Positions 33,069-45,229 of a stretch of DNA of 64,000 bases are shown here, piece after piece. The notes under the pieces are model-generated. The model saw only the letters and a program-made list of their open reading frames with translations. It did not search any database and was not told the origin of the DNA. A program made the translations under genes and the position numbers. Source of the DNA: Sipunculus nudus (Eukaryota; Annelida; Sipuncula; Golfingiida; Sipunculidae); NCBI GenBank assembly GCA_026874595.1, contig CM049322.1:26597840-26661839 (forward strand), in the 5' to 3' direction. Positions within the stretch are counted from its first letter, which is position 1; the number at the start of each line of letters is the position of its first letter.

Positions 33069-34394
33069 ACTAGAATACGGGTAGTCGACAAGCGACTACG
33101 TGTATCCGCCAAAATCAGAGAAGGACGGGTGAAGTTAGGCATTGATTGAGTGGCAAGGGGATATAGAGTTACGTGTTAAATATTAGAATGGATCTCTGCC
33201 ACATAAACATGATTGTAGGTGGCGCCACCTGTTATTTGAACGAGAAACTATCCAAGGGCTACATTTGTGTAAAATTTTTTTCCTGATTGGTCAAACAGTT
33301 CCCGAGATATGAGCTTGGATGTCTGCAGCATAAACTTGAATGTAGGTGGCGCCACCTGTCATAAAATCAAGAAAGCTATCTAGGATGTATACACATGCCG
33401 AATTTTAGGTGAATTAGTCAAACCACTGCAGAGATATGAGTGATTTTAACCCCAGGCAGATTAACAAATGGACACTGTGCAAACATGGTTGCAGGTGGCG
33501 CCACCTTTTGTTGTGTATTATATAAAGCTATCCCAGGGCTACATTTGTGTAAAAAATTTTTCCGGATCGGTCAAACGGTTCCTGAGATGTATGGATTTAT
33601 GTGTGGAGTGTTAACGTGAATGTAGGTGGCGCCACCTGTCATTAAATCAAGAAAGCTATCTAGGATGTATATGCATGCTGATTTTTAAGTGAATTAGTCA
33701 AACCACTGCAGAGAAATGAGTGATTTTAACCCCAGGCAGATGAACAAATGGACACTGTGCAAACATGGTTGCAGGTGGCGCCACCTTTTGTTGTGTATGT
33801 AATAAAGCTATCCCAGGGCTACATTTGTGTAAAATTTTTTTCCGGATCGGTCAAACGGTTCCCGAGATATATGGGATTATGTGTGGAGCGTTAACGTGAA
33901 TGTAGGTGGCGCCACCTGTCACAAAATCGAGAAAGCTATCTAGGATGTATATGCATGCCGAATTTTAGGTGAATTAGTCAAATCACTGCAGAGATATGAG
34001 TGATTTTAACCCCAGGCAGATGAACAGATGGACACTGTGCAAACATGGTTGCAGGTGGCGCCACCTTTTGTTGTGTATGTTATAAAGCTTTCCCAGGGCT
34101 ACATTTGTGTAAAATTTTTTTCCGGATCGGTCAAACGGTTCCCGAGATATATGGGTTTATGTGTGGAAACAGACGCACAAACGGACGCTGGGCAGAGACA
34201 AAAGGTCAGAGGTCAAGGTCACTTGGTTAGGCACCAGTTCACATGTGATCCGATAATTTGTGTAAGTTTCGGAAAAATCTGTCCAGTAGTCTCAGAGGAG
34301 TTCTCCGGAAACGAACGCGGCGGCGGCGGCGGCGGCGGCGGCGGAACCCGGTCAAAAACATAGTATCCGCAAAACTTCGTTTTGGCGGATACAA
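33069..34394 (+). mobile_element. Family G element, complete
   Basis: Starts ACTAG (33069-33073), then hairpin GTAGTCG-ACAAG-CGACTAC (33081-33099) and subterminal GTATCCGCC (33102-33110). The core holds seven exact GGTGGCGCCACC palindromes at 33218, 33345, 33494, 33625, 33774, 33905 and 34054, spaced about 130 and 149 bp alternately: a dimer of 280 bp. It ends with (GGC)n (34317-34343) and a hairpin at 34363-34392 with arms GTATCCGC and GCGGATAC. Inserted in an A-run of family H; the copy at 59690 gives the empty site. Confidence 0.85.
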
Positions 34395-36323
34395 TTACAA
34401 TTATTGTCCCAGATATAATTTTTATTAAAAATAATAAGAGAATCGTATGATTTTTAAAATGAAATATAACTGAAATGATTATTAAAATAATATTAAAGAA
34501 TATATTCATGAATGCATTCATGAATACATTTGGAAAGTATTTGCACTGGTATTCATATACTTTCATTTTTACCAGAATTCCCATTCTTTATGCAAGAAAT
34601 TTTATAATGGAGTACATATTCATATTCGTATTTAAATACAATTGCAAAGTATTCCCACCATGTCTGGTATTTATTCAGTTTTCACCAAACAATGGTGTTG
34701 AGAATCCAGGATGTACAAAATTCACACATTTAAATAATGATAATAAGTACCTGGTTTTATGGCTTTTATTTATATTAAAAAAAATAAATGTGATATATTT
34801 ATTTTGGACTAATTTCACATCAATGTACACACTAGACACAGTAGGAATCTAGATTAATATTATCAACTGCATCTTTGTCTATCATTAATTTCCTTCATAT
34901 GATCCCTAATGATTAGTAATGAATAATATGATTTACTTTTTATTATTAAAATTGAACTGAAAAATGCCATAGGTGACTGCATGGTGTTATTTGGAATACG
35001 TGACATTCTATCCATCGATACAAGATTCTTATATCATCAGTAACTGCAAGTTAATTCCCTATTATTATAAACTAACAAATTCCTTTTCTATTTTTCTTTA
35101 ATTTGTTATTAAAAAACAATAAAAATTGATTAATTTATTGTTTATTGTTATGTTGTTGGTTAAAACGACTAGATGAGTTGGGTTGGACACCTGGATCAAC
35201 TGTGGCTGGCCATAAGCTGCCTTGCTGCCAAGTATATGCCTCGCCTCAAGCGTGCATAATTTGCTGAAAGTTCAACAAGGTCAACATACAGGTGACTCAA
35301 GAGTGGCTGGAGAGAGCCAAGGTCTGAGATGGTCTCCTAAAAACATTAATAAAAGCTACAATTTTTGGCCAATTTCTTTCAGCTTTCTAAACTAAAAAGC
35401 TGAAATCCATATGTGTGCATGGTATGAAAATTATATAAACAGAGCTCACATAAAACAAAAGTGAAATGGTCAAAGTTGGGCAAAATTTAGGGTATCCTTT
35501 TTATATTTATACTAATAACTTATAAAATTTTAAAAATTCAGAACTAATTTTGGGTATTCAATTGAATCTTGATTAAATAATGTTACATCCCTGACAAAAA
35601 ATCTCTAGCTTCAGCAAGCCCCTTGTTATTTCTTGATTTTTTACAAAGTGCATTATGTTTGGGCCCATAACTTAAAACAATTACGCAATACTGACATCAT
35701 TTCTGGCATGTGCACAGAGAATGTATAGAAAAACATGTATATTATATATGATTAAAGTCAGATCAGTGGTTTTGATATTAGGCAGTACTGAAGTGTAACA
35801 ATGGGTTTTTAATTGAAAAATGAAGTTTTTCATTAATAACTGAAAGGTATTAAGTCCTGGTGACCAAATTCTTGGCATGGTAGGGAATTTTGGAGACATC
35901 TAATTGTATGCCAAATTTAAGGAACTGAGAGCTTAAGCAGGGGAGCTGAGCTCTTGCAAACTGCATAACACTAGCCTGATGTAAACAATATGTTACATGG
36001 TGCTTGAAAACTTGAATAAAATCTACAGTTTTTGATCAACTGGTTTCAAATTTTTGGTGTTAACAGACAAAATGCTAACAAAAACATGCTGAGAAAATTA
36101 AATCCACAGTACTTACAGGAAAAAAACGTGCCATGGTCAAAGTTAGGCAAAATTTAAGGTACCAATTTTTTATTTTTGTTAATATTTTAAAAAATTTAAA
36201 AGATTTTGATCTAATTTTGGGTATACAATTTAATTTTGATTAATTAAAGTTATTTTACTTGAAATAAAGTCAATAGCTTTAACAAGTTTTGTGTTAAGTG
36301 ATCAAATATCTTTCCTGATTTTT

Positions 36324-38738
36324 TAGCTCAGCTGACTGAAAGTCATCTGAGCTATAGCGATCACTCTTTGTCCGTCGTCCGTCTGTCCGTCTGTCCGTCC
36401 GTCTGTCCGTCTGTCCGTCCGTTAACCAGGCACAAATCGTAACCGCTGGACCTAGAACCTTGTAACTTGGGATTCTGAGAGGTCCATAAAAAATCTCCTT
36501 GGAAACCAGAAATTAGGTCTCTGTTACCCATATCCTTCGAGCTATGTGGCCCCAAAGTACCCCCCAGAAAAGTCAAAAATTTCATACAAAAACTTCAATA
36601 TCTCATTAACTACTTGACTGATGGTCATGATTTTTGGCATACATATTGATCATGAGATGTTACATCACTTCTTGCAGACTGGTGGCGCCACCTGTATTTT
36701 TCGATTTTTTACGAAATTTTTCAGTATTTTTGAGACCTTTAAAGATATGAACATCTGTTAACAGGGCACAAATCATAAAAACTGGACCAAGAATCTTCAT
36801 TCTTGACACACAGGGAGACCCATGAAAAGTCTCCATGGAAACTTGAAATTAGGTCTCTGTTACCCATATTCTTTAAGCTGTATGGGTCCAAAATACACCC
36901 CCCCCCCCCAGAATAATGGAAAATTTGATACAAAAACTGCAGTATTTCAATAACTACAACACTGATGGTCATGATTTTCGGCATACATATTGATCATGAG
37001 CTGTTCCATCAGTTTCTGCAGACTGGGTGTGCCACCTCTATTTTTTTTCAAATTTTTACCAATTTTTTTCTTTTTTTTGAGACCTTTAAAGATGTGGTTA
37101 TCTGTCAACAGGGTACAAATCGCAACAACTGGACCTAGAATCTTCATTCTTGTCATGCAAGGAGGCCCATGAAAGGTGCCTGTGGAAACTTGAAATTAGG
37201 TCTCTGTTACCCATATCCTTCAAGCTACAGGACTCCGAAGTATCCCTCAGAATAATGGACAATTTGATACAAAAACTGAAGTATCTGAACAACTAATGCA
37301 GAGATCACCATGATTTTTTGCATGGATATTGACCATTAAGTGTTTTTATTAGTTTCTGCAGACTGGTGGAGCCACCTGTATTTTTGTATCCGCCAAAACG
37401 AAGTTTTGCGGATACTATGTTTTTGACCGAGTTCCTCCACCGCGGCGGCGTTCATTTCCAGAGAGCTCCTCGGAGACTAATGGACCGATTTTTCCCAAAC
37501 TTTCACCTATTATCGGGTCACATGTGAACTGGTGCCTAACCAATTTGCGTTGACCTCTGACCTTTCCTCTCTATCCAGTGTCCATTTGTGGGTCTGTTTC
37601 CACTCATAAACCCTCATATCTCGGGAACCGTTTGACTGATCAGGAAATAAAATTGATACAAATGTAGCCCTTGGATTGCTTTATAACATACACAAAAAAT
37701 GGTGCACCACCTGTAACCATGTTTGCACAGTGTCCATCTGTTCATCTGCCTTGGGTTAAAACACTCATATCTCTGCAGTGAATTGACTAATTCACCTGAA
37801 ATTCGTCATGCGTATACATCCAGGATACCTTTCTTGATTTTATGACAGGTGGCGCCACTTACGTTCACGTTCACGCTGATGACATCCAAGCTTATATCTT
37901 GGGAACCGTTTGACCGATCAGGAAATAAAATTTATACAAATGTAGCCCTTTGATAGCTCTGTAACATACACAAAAAATGGTGGCGCCACCTGTAACAATG
38001 TTTGCACAGCGTCTGTCTGTTAGTCTGCCGTGGCCTAAAATCACTCAATTCTCTGTAGTGGTTCGACATAACTGCCTAAAATTTTGCAGGTTTATACATC
38101 GTGGACAGCTTTCTTGATTTTATGACAGGTGGCGCCACCTACATTCTAGTTAACGCTGCACACATCCAAGCTCATATCTCAGGAACCATTTGACCGATTG
38201 GGCCAAAATTGTGCATGTGTTTAGATCTCACATAGGTCTTTATCATACACAAAACTGGAGGGGTTACCTGCAAAGATTTTTGCACAGTGTTTGTCTGTTT
38301 GTCTGCCATGGGCAAAAATCGCTCATATACATGTAGTGGTTTGACTTTTCTGCCTAAAATTTTGCAGGTGTATACAACTTGGACAGCTTTCTGGATTTGT
38401 GGTAGGTGGCACAACCTACATACACATTTAGGCTGCAGACATCCATGCTAATATGCAACATACCTCACTCTATTTCCCCTTGCCACTCAATCCATGCCTC
38501 ACTATCCGATTTTGGCAGATACATGTAGTCACTTGTCGGTTACCCGTATTCTAGATTTAAAAGTTTACACATTTTTCTCTATTTTTGAGATATATAAATA
38601 CAGACTAAATCTTGGCCTGTTGGTTAATCTGTTTGATGCTTCAGTTGAATGGGTATATACTACCATTCTATTGATAAAATTTCCTTTTGCGAATATCTTC
38701 CCAGTCAGCTGAGCGTCATGACCCATGGGTCACTTGTT
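36324..38738 (+). mobile_element. Family H element, plus strand, nested
   Basis: Starts with the hairpin TAGCTCAGCTGACT...AGTCATCTGAGCTA (36324-36354), then a GTCCGTCTGTCCGTC tract. Core units follow with CTGGTGGCGCCACCTG (palindrome at 36681) and AGGTCTCTGTTACCCATAT. It ends in CAGTCAGCTGAGCGTCATGA, CCCATGGGTCACTTGTT (38738). The copy at 61631 gives the empty site (CCTGATTTTTT joined to ACAAAATGC). It contains a family G insertion at 37385-38555. Confidence 0.82.
37385..38555 (-). mobile_element. Family G element, minus strand, third nesting level
   Basis: Its 3' hairpin GTATCCGCC...GCGGATAC is at 37386-37415, followed by a shortened (GGC) tract. Core palindromes GGTGGCGCCACC are at 37979 and 38128. 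Its 5' end is the complement of TCTAGAATACGGGTAACC, ending 38555. It interrupts family H core in a T-run (GTATTTTT / TTAAAAG), comparable with uninterrupted sequence at 10640-10675. Confidence 0.8.
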
Positions 38739-39186
38739 ACAAAATGCATTATGTTCTGGCCCATAACTTTCTTAAATTATATAATACAGACATAATTTCA
38801 GGCATGTACATAGGAACTATATAGAGGAATATTTATGGTAAATATGAGGAAAAACAGATGAGTGGTTTTGATATTAGGCAGCCCTGAAGTGTAAAAATAG
38901 GTTTTTAATAAAAAATTGAGGTTTTTCCTTAATTTCTAAAAGGAACAAAGTCGCAAAGACCCAGTTTTCGGCTTGGTAGGAGATCTTGGGGACATCTAAC
39001 ACTATGCCGAATTTTGGATTCCTAGGTCTTACGGTTTAAAACGTGCCACATCTACGGACGGACGGACGGACGCACAGATGGACGGACGACGGACAATGGA
39101 CCACGACTATAGCTCAGATGACTTATAGTCAGCTGAGCTAACAACCTGTAAAATAAACTCAATTAATTCTTTGATTATAAGCTGGC

Positions 39187-39202
39187 ATTCCCGATCGGGA
39201 AT
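39187..39202. repeat. 16-bp perfect palindrome
   Basis: ATTCCCGATCGGGAAT lies in the only 100 bp (39141-39243) between two family H elements. A related palindrome, CATTCCCTCGCGGGAATG, occurs near 31642, in line with both segments belonging to one interrupted element. Confidence 0.6.
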
Positions 39203-39243
39203 TCAATACAACAGGAATTGGGTGGACCGATTCTGGAGGATAA

Positions 39244-39853
39244 AACAAGGGACCTATGGGTCACGGCGCTCAGCTGTTATATAAGATAAAAAAATATGAT
39301 TTTGAAATGAGGCACATGCTGGTTTTGTGTGGAAATAAATATAAGCTGTATTATGAGTTGTTAGTGTTAAGCTTATGTATGATTTTGATAGTTTCTTTGG
39401 AGACAGGGAAGAGATTGATTTCATTTATTTTATTAACAAATGGAGTGCCACTGTCATACAGATTTTGACTTGGCCATATAACTGACAAGCAGCACATATA
39501 AGATAAAGAGTTGAACTATTTATTAAAATTTAATAACAAATATTGTGCCAAATATAATTTTTATTAAAAATAATAAGAGAATCATATGATTATTTAAATA
39601 AAATATAACTGAAATGATTATTAAAATAATATTATAGAATATATTCATGAATGCATTCATGAATACATTTTGAAAGTATTTGCACTGGTATTCAAATACT
39701 TTCATTTTTACCTGAATTCCCATTCTTATGCAAGAAATTTTATAATGGAGTACATATTCATATTCATATTCATATACATTTGCCAAGTATTCGCCACATG
39801 TCTGGTATTTATTCAGTTTTGGCCAAACAATGATGTTGAGAATCCAGAATATA
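39244..39853 (-). mobile_element. Family H element, 3' portion only
   Basis: Left terminus AACAAGGGACCTATGGGTCA; collinear with 32782-33060 and 34400-34700 up to GTTGAGAATCCAGAATATA, where the next H element begins. The rest of this copy is not found further right. Confidence 0.75.
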
Positions 39854-41492
39854 AACAAAGGACCCATGGGTCACGACAACCAGCTTAAGTTTGAAATTTT
39901 TGCAAATGCAAAATATGAAAAATATTCTATTGTAATGTTTTTTATTTATATAAGCATATGAGAAGCTAAGAGGAAAGGGCCCTCCTACTTGGTTATAGTA
40001 AAGTTCTCAATATATGATTGCAAACTAATACTCTGACAAGACTGTCATGAAGAAAAACAGTAAAAGTTTTGAGATACTTTGATGCATATGAAAAATTTGC
40101 AGATGGACAGGCAAGTGGACAGAATGGACTAATACCTTCATTTCACTTTCAAGGGAATAATGCATTTAAGTTTATATATAACAACATGGCATCTACAAAA
40201 TTATTCCTTGAATCCCTATTAAAACGTTTTGCACATTGGAGTTTTCAGTACATGCTTAATTTTATTCACCGAAATAAAATAAAAGATTCAGTACATTTGA
40301 TAAAATAAAACATCTTTTCAAATAAAGTATACACACTGTTGGTTGAATGAGGGACAAACAATATCATTATGCTAATTACAATCTCAGCTATAATTAATTA
40401 CTGGAATTAATAGTCAATTTCACAGCTGGTGAAGTTTTACTCTTCTGAAGTAAAGCATTACTAATCTGATGAACATCCACACTTTCATAGCAATACACCA
40501 CTTTGTGGACACAATTAAATGTGCACTTTAATCATTGTAACCCTGGTGGTACAATACAAAATCTAAAATGTAGCATGTCCAAGAATAAAATAAAATACAG
40601 AAAATTATAACATTCATCTAGTTTATGCACCAGCTGGGGGGGGGGGGGGTGAGTGCAGGGCAGAGGGGAAGCCTGCTAGAAGTGGCCAAGCTGGGCCAAG
40701 GCAAGCTGCCTGGGGTGGGTTACATAATGCAAGTGAAGGCTGTACTACTAGGTGGGCCAGATGTAAACAACACTTGACATGGTGTATGAAAACTTGAATA
40801 AAAGCTACTCTTTTCAAACAATGTCTTTGAAATTTCAGATTTTTAAAGATTAAATCCTTATGTATATATGCTGTTAAAATAAAATCAACAGTACTTACAT
40901 GGAAAAAACGTGCCACTGCCAAATTTGGACAAAATTTAAGGTACTGATTTTTTATTTATGCTAATAACTTGAACAATTTGCAAAATTCAGATCTAATTTT
41001 GGGTAAACAATTGAATCTTGATTAAATAAAGTTATATTCCTGAAAAAAAGTCTCCAGCTTCAGCAATTCTCATGTTAAGTGAGCAAATATATTTCCTGAT
41101 TTTTTAAAAATTGCATTATATTTGGGCCTATAACTTCAAAATAATACCCAATACTGACCTAATGTTTAGTATGTGCACAGAAAATGTATGGAAGAATATG
41201 AATACTAAATCTGATCAGAAACAGATCAGTGGTTTTGATATTAGGCAGCCTTGAAGTGTAACAATGGCTTTTTTATGGAAAACGGAGGTTTTTCCTTAAT
41301 ATCTCAAAGGAACAAAGTTCTAATGACCCAATATTTGGTATGTTAGGAGATTTTGGGGACATCTAATGGTATGCAGAATTTTGGATTCGTAGGTCCAACA
41401 GTTTTGAAACATGCCGTGTTGACGGACGGCCGGACGGACGACGGACAAAGGACCACGACTATAGCTCAGATGACTTATAGTCAGCTGAGCTA
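39854..41492 (-). mobile_element. Family H element, short form, both ends
   Basis: Left terminus AACAAAGGACCCATGGGTCA, then a decayed ACGACAACCAGCTTAAG; right terminus hairpin 41462-41492 after a CGGACGGCCGGACGG tract. Collinear with the right two thirds of 17264-20394. A G-run (40637-40649) sits inside. 1.6 kb, non-coding. Confidence 0.78.
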
Positions 41493-41565
41493 AAAAGATA
41501 ATCGAGAATCGGAGATTTTCATAACATCGATTTGATTAACTGATAATCGTTGATAATTGCCGAGC

Positions 41566-41742
41566 ACTAATTGTGGCTTCTAGGAAGGTATATTCACTCA
41601 GTGTGCTGCTATAACAGCTGGTCTTTAAGTGTGGATGATACAATAAATTTTTGTATTTGCCTTTATTGGTTGTTCTTATGACAACTCATACAAACAAATT
41701 ACACATGCCCTTCCTCTTGCTCTTAATGTTCTTACATGCATA
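41566..41742. other. No feature recognised
   Basis: Short AT-rich stretch, possibly the original right flank of the hAT-like element. Confidence 0.4.
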
Positions 41743-43653
41743 AACAAGGGACCCATGGGTCACTGTGCTCAGCTGAAGTTGACCTTGAAGGTAAAATCTA
41801 AAATAATATCAAATGGAGATAAAGTGTGAGAGAAAGAGGTCACTGAGGCCATGGTTGATTTATATGATTGGTTTGTATTGATGAGCAAGAAATTGTTGCA
41901 AATAAAATTTTGTGACCTGACCATGTGTTTTCTAATGTTGAAACTGAAACATGTGAGCAGTCTGTGAACAAATGATCTGTGCCATTACCATGATCATTAG
42001 ATGGCTTTTGATTAACTGTTGACATTTCAGAAGATTACATATTTGTTCAACTGAATCCATTTTTTTGTATAATTAATATTATTAAATATATATGTATTTT
42101 TTATTTTATGAAATGTATACAGTTGAAATATAACTAATTAACAACATACATACAGGGCAAAGCCTGATCTCCAATTCTGCTGAGGCAGGAAAATAATGAA
42201 CAAATGTTTGTATTAGATCCTCATTTTTTTATCACATCAATTTTTTTTTTATTATAAGTTTGTATTTCTATACATTTCCAAAATAACATATATATCTGAA
42301 TATAAAAGTTGATTCATAATTCTCAATTGCATCATCATAAGTCTCAATCTTGTCAGATATCACCACATCATGCATACAAATGTTTATTTATTTTTTACCA
42401 CAAAAATATATCTTTTAAATCTGCAAAACAATAAATATCTAAAAATAATACTTGATTTAGATTTCACAATTTTAAATGTGTCTTTATTTTTCCATAATGT
42501 GCTTCATATTTTATAAATTTAAGCATACTGATGGGTTTAATTATATTTATTAAAATCATTTAAAAGAAAATTGATTTCTTTAAAAATGCTTATTTAACAC
42601 AACATGGCATCTTCAGGATTATAACTTAAATTACTTTTTCAAGGAAGGTTTTTGTATTTTTGAGTGGAAACAGCATTTCAATTAAGGAGATACAGTGAAA
42701 ACAATAACAATTACTGCATAACACATGGTAGGTTTGGTTTTAGGGGGGGGGGGTCGGGGTTGTGATATGTGAATAACTGTACACTGTCACAGCAGGGATC
42801 TCCCCAAGTGACTGTAACAAGTCAGATACCCTGGCATAGCTGACTTCTAGTGACCTGGAGTGGGACCCTGCATCTGTAATCTGTAATCAAAGCAAATGAC
42901 TACAATAGAGCCTCAAGAAAAAAATCAATAACTAGCTTAATTTTCAAGCTTTTATTTTCAAATTTCAGATTTAAACAAATTAAATACTTCTGTTTATATG
43001 CTGTGAAAATTAAATCAATGGTACTTACAGGAAAAAAATGTGCCATGGTTAAATTTGGGCACAGGAAAAAAATGTGCCATGGTTAAATTTGGGCAAAATT
43101 TAAGGTACTGATTTTATTTTTATGCTAATAACTTAAAAAATTTACAAAATTCAGATCTAATTTTGGTAAGCAATTGAATCTTAATTAAACATAGTTATAT
43201 ACTTGGGAAAATAGACTCTAGTTTCAAAATTTTTCATGTTAAGTGAGTAAATATTTTCCTGATTTTTTACAGAGTCCAATTTTTTTGGACCCATAACTTA
43301 AAGAAATTATACTTAACAGACTTAATTTCTGGCATGTACTTAGGAACTATATAGAGGAATATTTATGGTATATATAAGGAAAAACAGATGAGTGGTTTTG
43401 ATAATAGGCAGTCCTGAAGTGTGAAAATAGGTTTTTAATAAAAAAATTGAGGTTTTTCCTTAATTTCTCAAAGGAAAGAAGTCGCAAAGATCCAGTTTTC
43501 AGCTGGGTAGGAGATCTTGGGGACATCTAACATTAGCCAAATTTTGGATTCCTAGGTCTTACGATTTCAAAACATGCCACATCTACGGACGGACGGACGG
43601 GGGGACAATGGACAATGACTATAGCTCAGATGACTATACAGTCAGCTGAGCTA
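41743..43653 (-). mobile_element. Family H element, 1.9 kb, complete
   Basis: Left terminus AACAAGGGACCCATGGGTCA then CTGTGCTCAGCTGAAGTTGA; right terminus hairpin 43622-43653 after CGGACGGACGGACGG. The first 1.2 kb is duplicated at 43858-45030. A tandem duplication of about 37 bp (CAGGAAAAAAATGTGCCATG) lies at 43029-43095. Confidence 0.8.
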
Positions 43654-43857
43654 AAAAGCCATGCAGATTAAATTTTAATCAGGCAAAAAAAGAATGTATG
43701 ACCCGCAAGGTTGGGGACAATTACATTGAAAAGTAATCATTACAATTACAATTACTTCCAAAAATCCCAATTATAACTACAATTAAAAATTACTTACATT
43801 TTACAAAGTAATGATTAAATTACAAGAAAGTAATTAATTATTTTCAATTACTTTATA
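43654..43857. repeat. AATTAC-rich fragment, possible hAT-type MITE end
   Basis: GGTTGGGGACAATTAC at 43699 is followed by many TAATTAC/GTAATTA palindromic strings, as at 63160-63305, where ATTACCCCAACCC forms a converse end. Only one end is present here before family H begins. Confidence 0.45.
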
Positions 43858-45034
43858 AACAAGGGACCCATGGGTCACTGTGCTCAGCTGAAATTGACCT
43901 TGAAGGTAAAAATCTTCATATATCAAATGGAGATAAAGTGTGAGAGGAAGAGGTTATATAGGCCATGGTTGGTTTATATGATTGGTTTGTATTGATGAGC
44001 AAGAAATTGTTGTAAATAATATTTTGTGACCTGACCATGTGTTTCCTAATGTTAAAACTGAAGCATGTGAGCAGTTTGTGAACAAATGATCTGTACTATT
44101 ACCATGATCATTAGTTGGCTTTTTTATTAACTGTTGGCATTTCAGTAGTTTACACATTTGTTCAACTGAATCTATTTTTTTGTATAATATATATTATTAA
44201 ATATATATTTTTTATTTTATGAAACATATACAGTTGAAATATAACTAATTAACAACATACATACAGGGCAAACAAAGCCTGATCTCCAATTCTGCTGAGG
44301 CAGGAAAATAATGAACAAATGTTTGTATTAGATCCTCATTTTTTTATCACATCATTTTTTTTGTTAAAAGTTTATATTTCTATACATTTCCAATATAACA
44401 TATATATCTGAATATGAAATTTGATTCATAATTCTCAATTGCATCATCAGAAATCTCAATCTTGTCAGATAATACCATATCATGCAAACAAATGATTATT
44501 TATTTTTACCACAAAAATATATCTTTTAAATCTGCAAAACAATAAATATATAAAAATAATAATTGATTTAGATTTTACAATTTTAAATTGTGTCTTTATT
44601 TATCCATAATGTGCTTCATATTTTATAAATTTAAGCATACTGATGGGTTTAATTCTATTTGTTAAAATCATTTAAAAGAAAATTGATTTCTTTAAAAATG
44701 CTACATTAACACAACATGGCATCTTCTGGATTACACCTTGAATTACTTTTTCAGTTAGAGTTTTTGTATATTGGAGTGGAAACAGCATTACAATTAAGAA
44801 GATACAGTGAAAACAATAACAATTACTGCATAACACTTGGTGAGTTGGGTTTGTGGAGGGGGGGGGAGTGGGGTGGTGATATGAGAATAACTGTACACCT
44901 GTCACAGCAGGGGATCTCCCCAAGTAACATAACAAATCAGAAACTATGGCATAGCTGACTTCCAGTGACCTGGAGTGGGACCCTGCATCTGCAATCTGTA
45001 ATCAAAGCAAATGACTACAATAGAGCCTCAAGAA
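43858..45034 (-). mobile_element. Family H element, 3' portion
   Basis: Left terminus AACAAGGGACCCATGGGTCA, collinear with 41743-42925 at roughly 90% or better by eye. It stops at GAGCCTCAAGAAAA, exactly where the next H terminus starts. Confidence 0.78.
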
Positions 45035-45229
45035 AACAAGGGTCCCATGGGTCACGTCACTCAGCTGAATTTTGGAAAATATTAACAACTGCAAAATATT
45101 TTCATTTCTTTTGGTTTTTTTATGTATATAAGCATTTGAAAAGCTAAGAGGAAATGGCCCTGCTAAAATGAATCTCTGTAAATTAAAGAATAATGGACAT
45201 GAGCTCAAGCATATGCCTTGTGTAATAAA

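Larger units (their letters stand above)
32782..39140 (-). mobile_element. Family H element, 2.6 kb, split by two insertions
   Basis: Left terminus AACAAGGGACCTATGGGTCA then CGGCGCTCAGCTG; right terminus hairpin 39110-39140 with a GGACGGACGACGGACAATGG tract before it. Removing 33069-34394 (family G) and 36324-38738 (family H, plus strand) leaves about 2.6 kb, collinear with the element at 59411-62047. Internal landmarks: GTTGAGAATCCAG at 34697, GAGTTGGGTTGGACACCTGG at 35175, GGCAGTACTGAAG near 35780. Confidence 0.82.
31278..41565. mobile_element. Possible hAT-like element inflated by nested insertions
   Basis: The left end TAGTGCTAGGAA (31278) and the inverted right end TAGTGCTCGGCA (ending 41565) match at 10 of 12. 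Both are followed inwards by ATCGATTA-type strings. The 8-bp flanks are ATTCTGAC and ATTGTGGC (6 of 8 match). If family H/G elements at 32782-39140 and 39244-41492 are removed, about 1.7 kb remains, a reasonable size for a non-autonomous hAT. No transposase was recognised. The pairing of the two ends across 10 kb is inference. Confidence 0.4.

Noticed and set aside
33218-34065. Regularly spaced 12-bp palindrome resembling CRISPR repeats
   Set aside because: The intervening sequence is itself repeated, not unique; the organism is eukaryotic and the array is the tandem core of a mobile element.
34028-34584. Overlapping ORFs across the (GGC)n tract
   Set aside because: Gly or Pro runs from the microsatellite at the end of a family G element; both strands open by repeat content.
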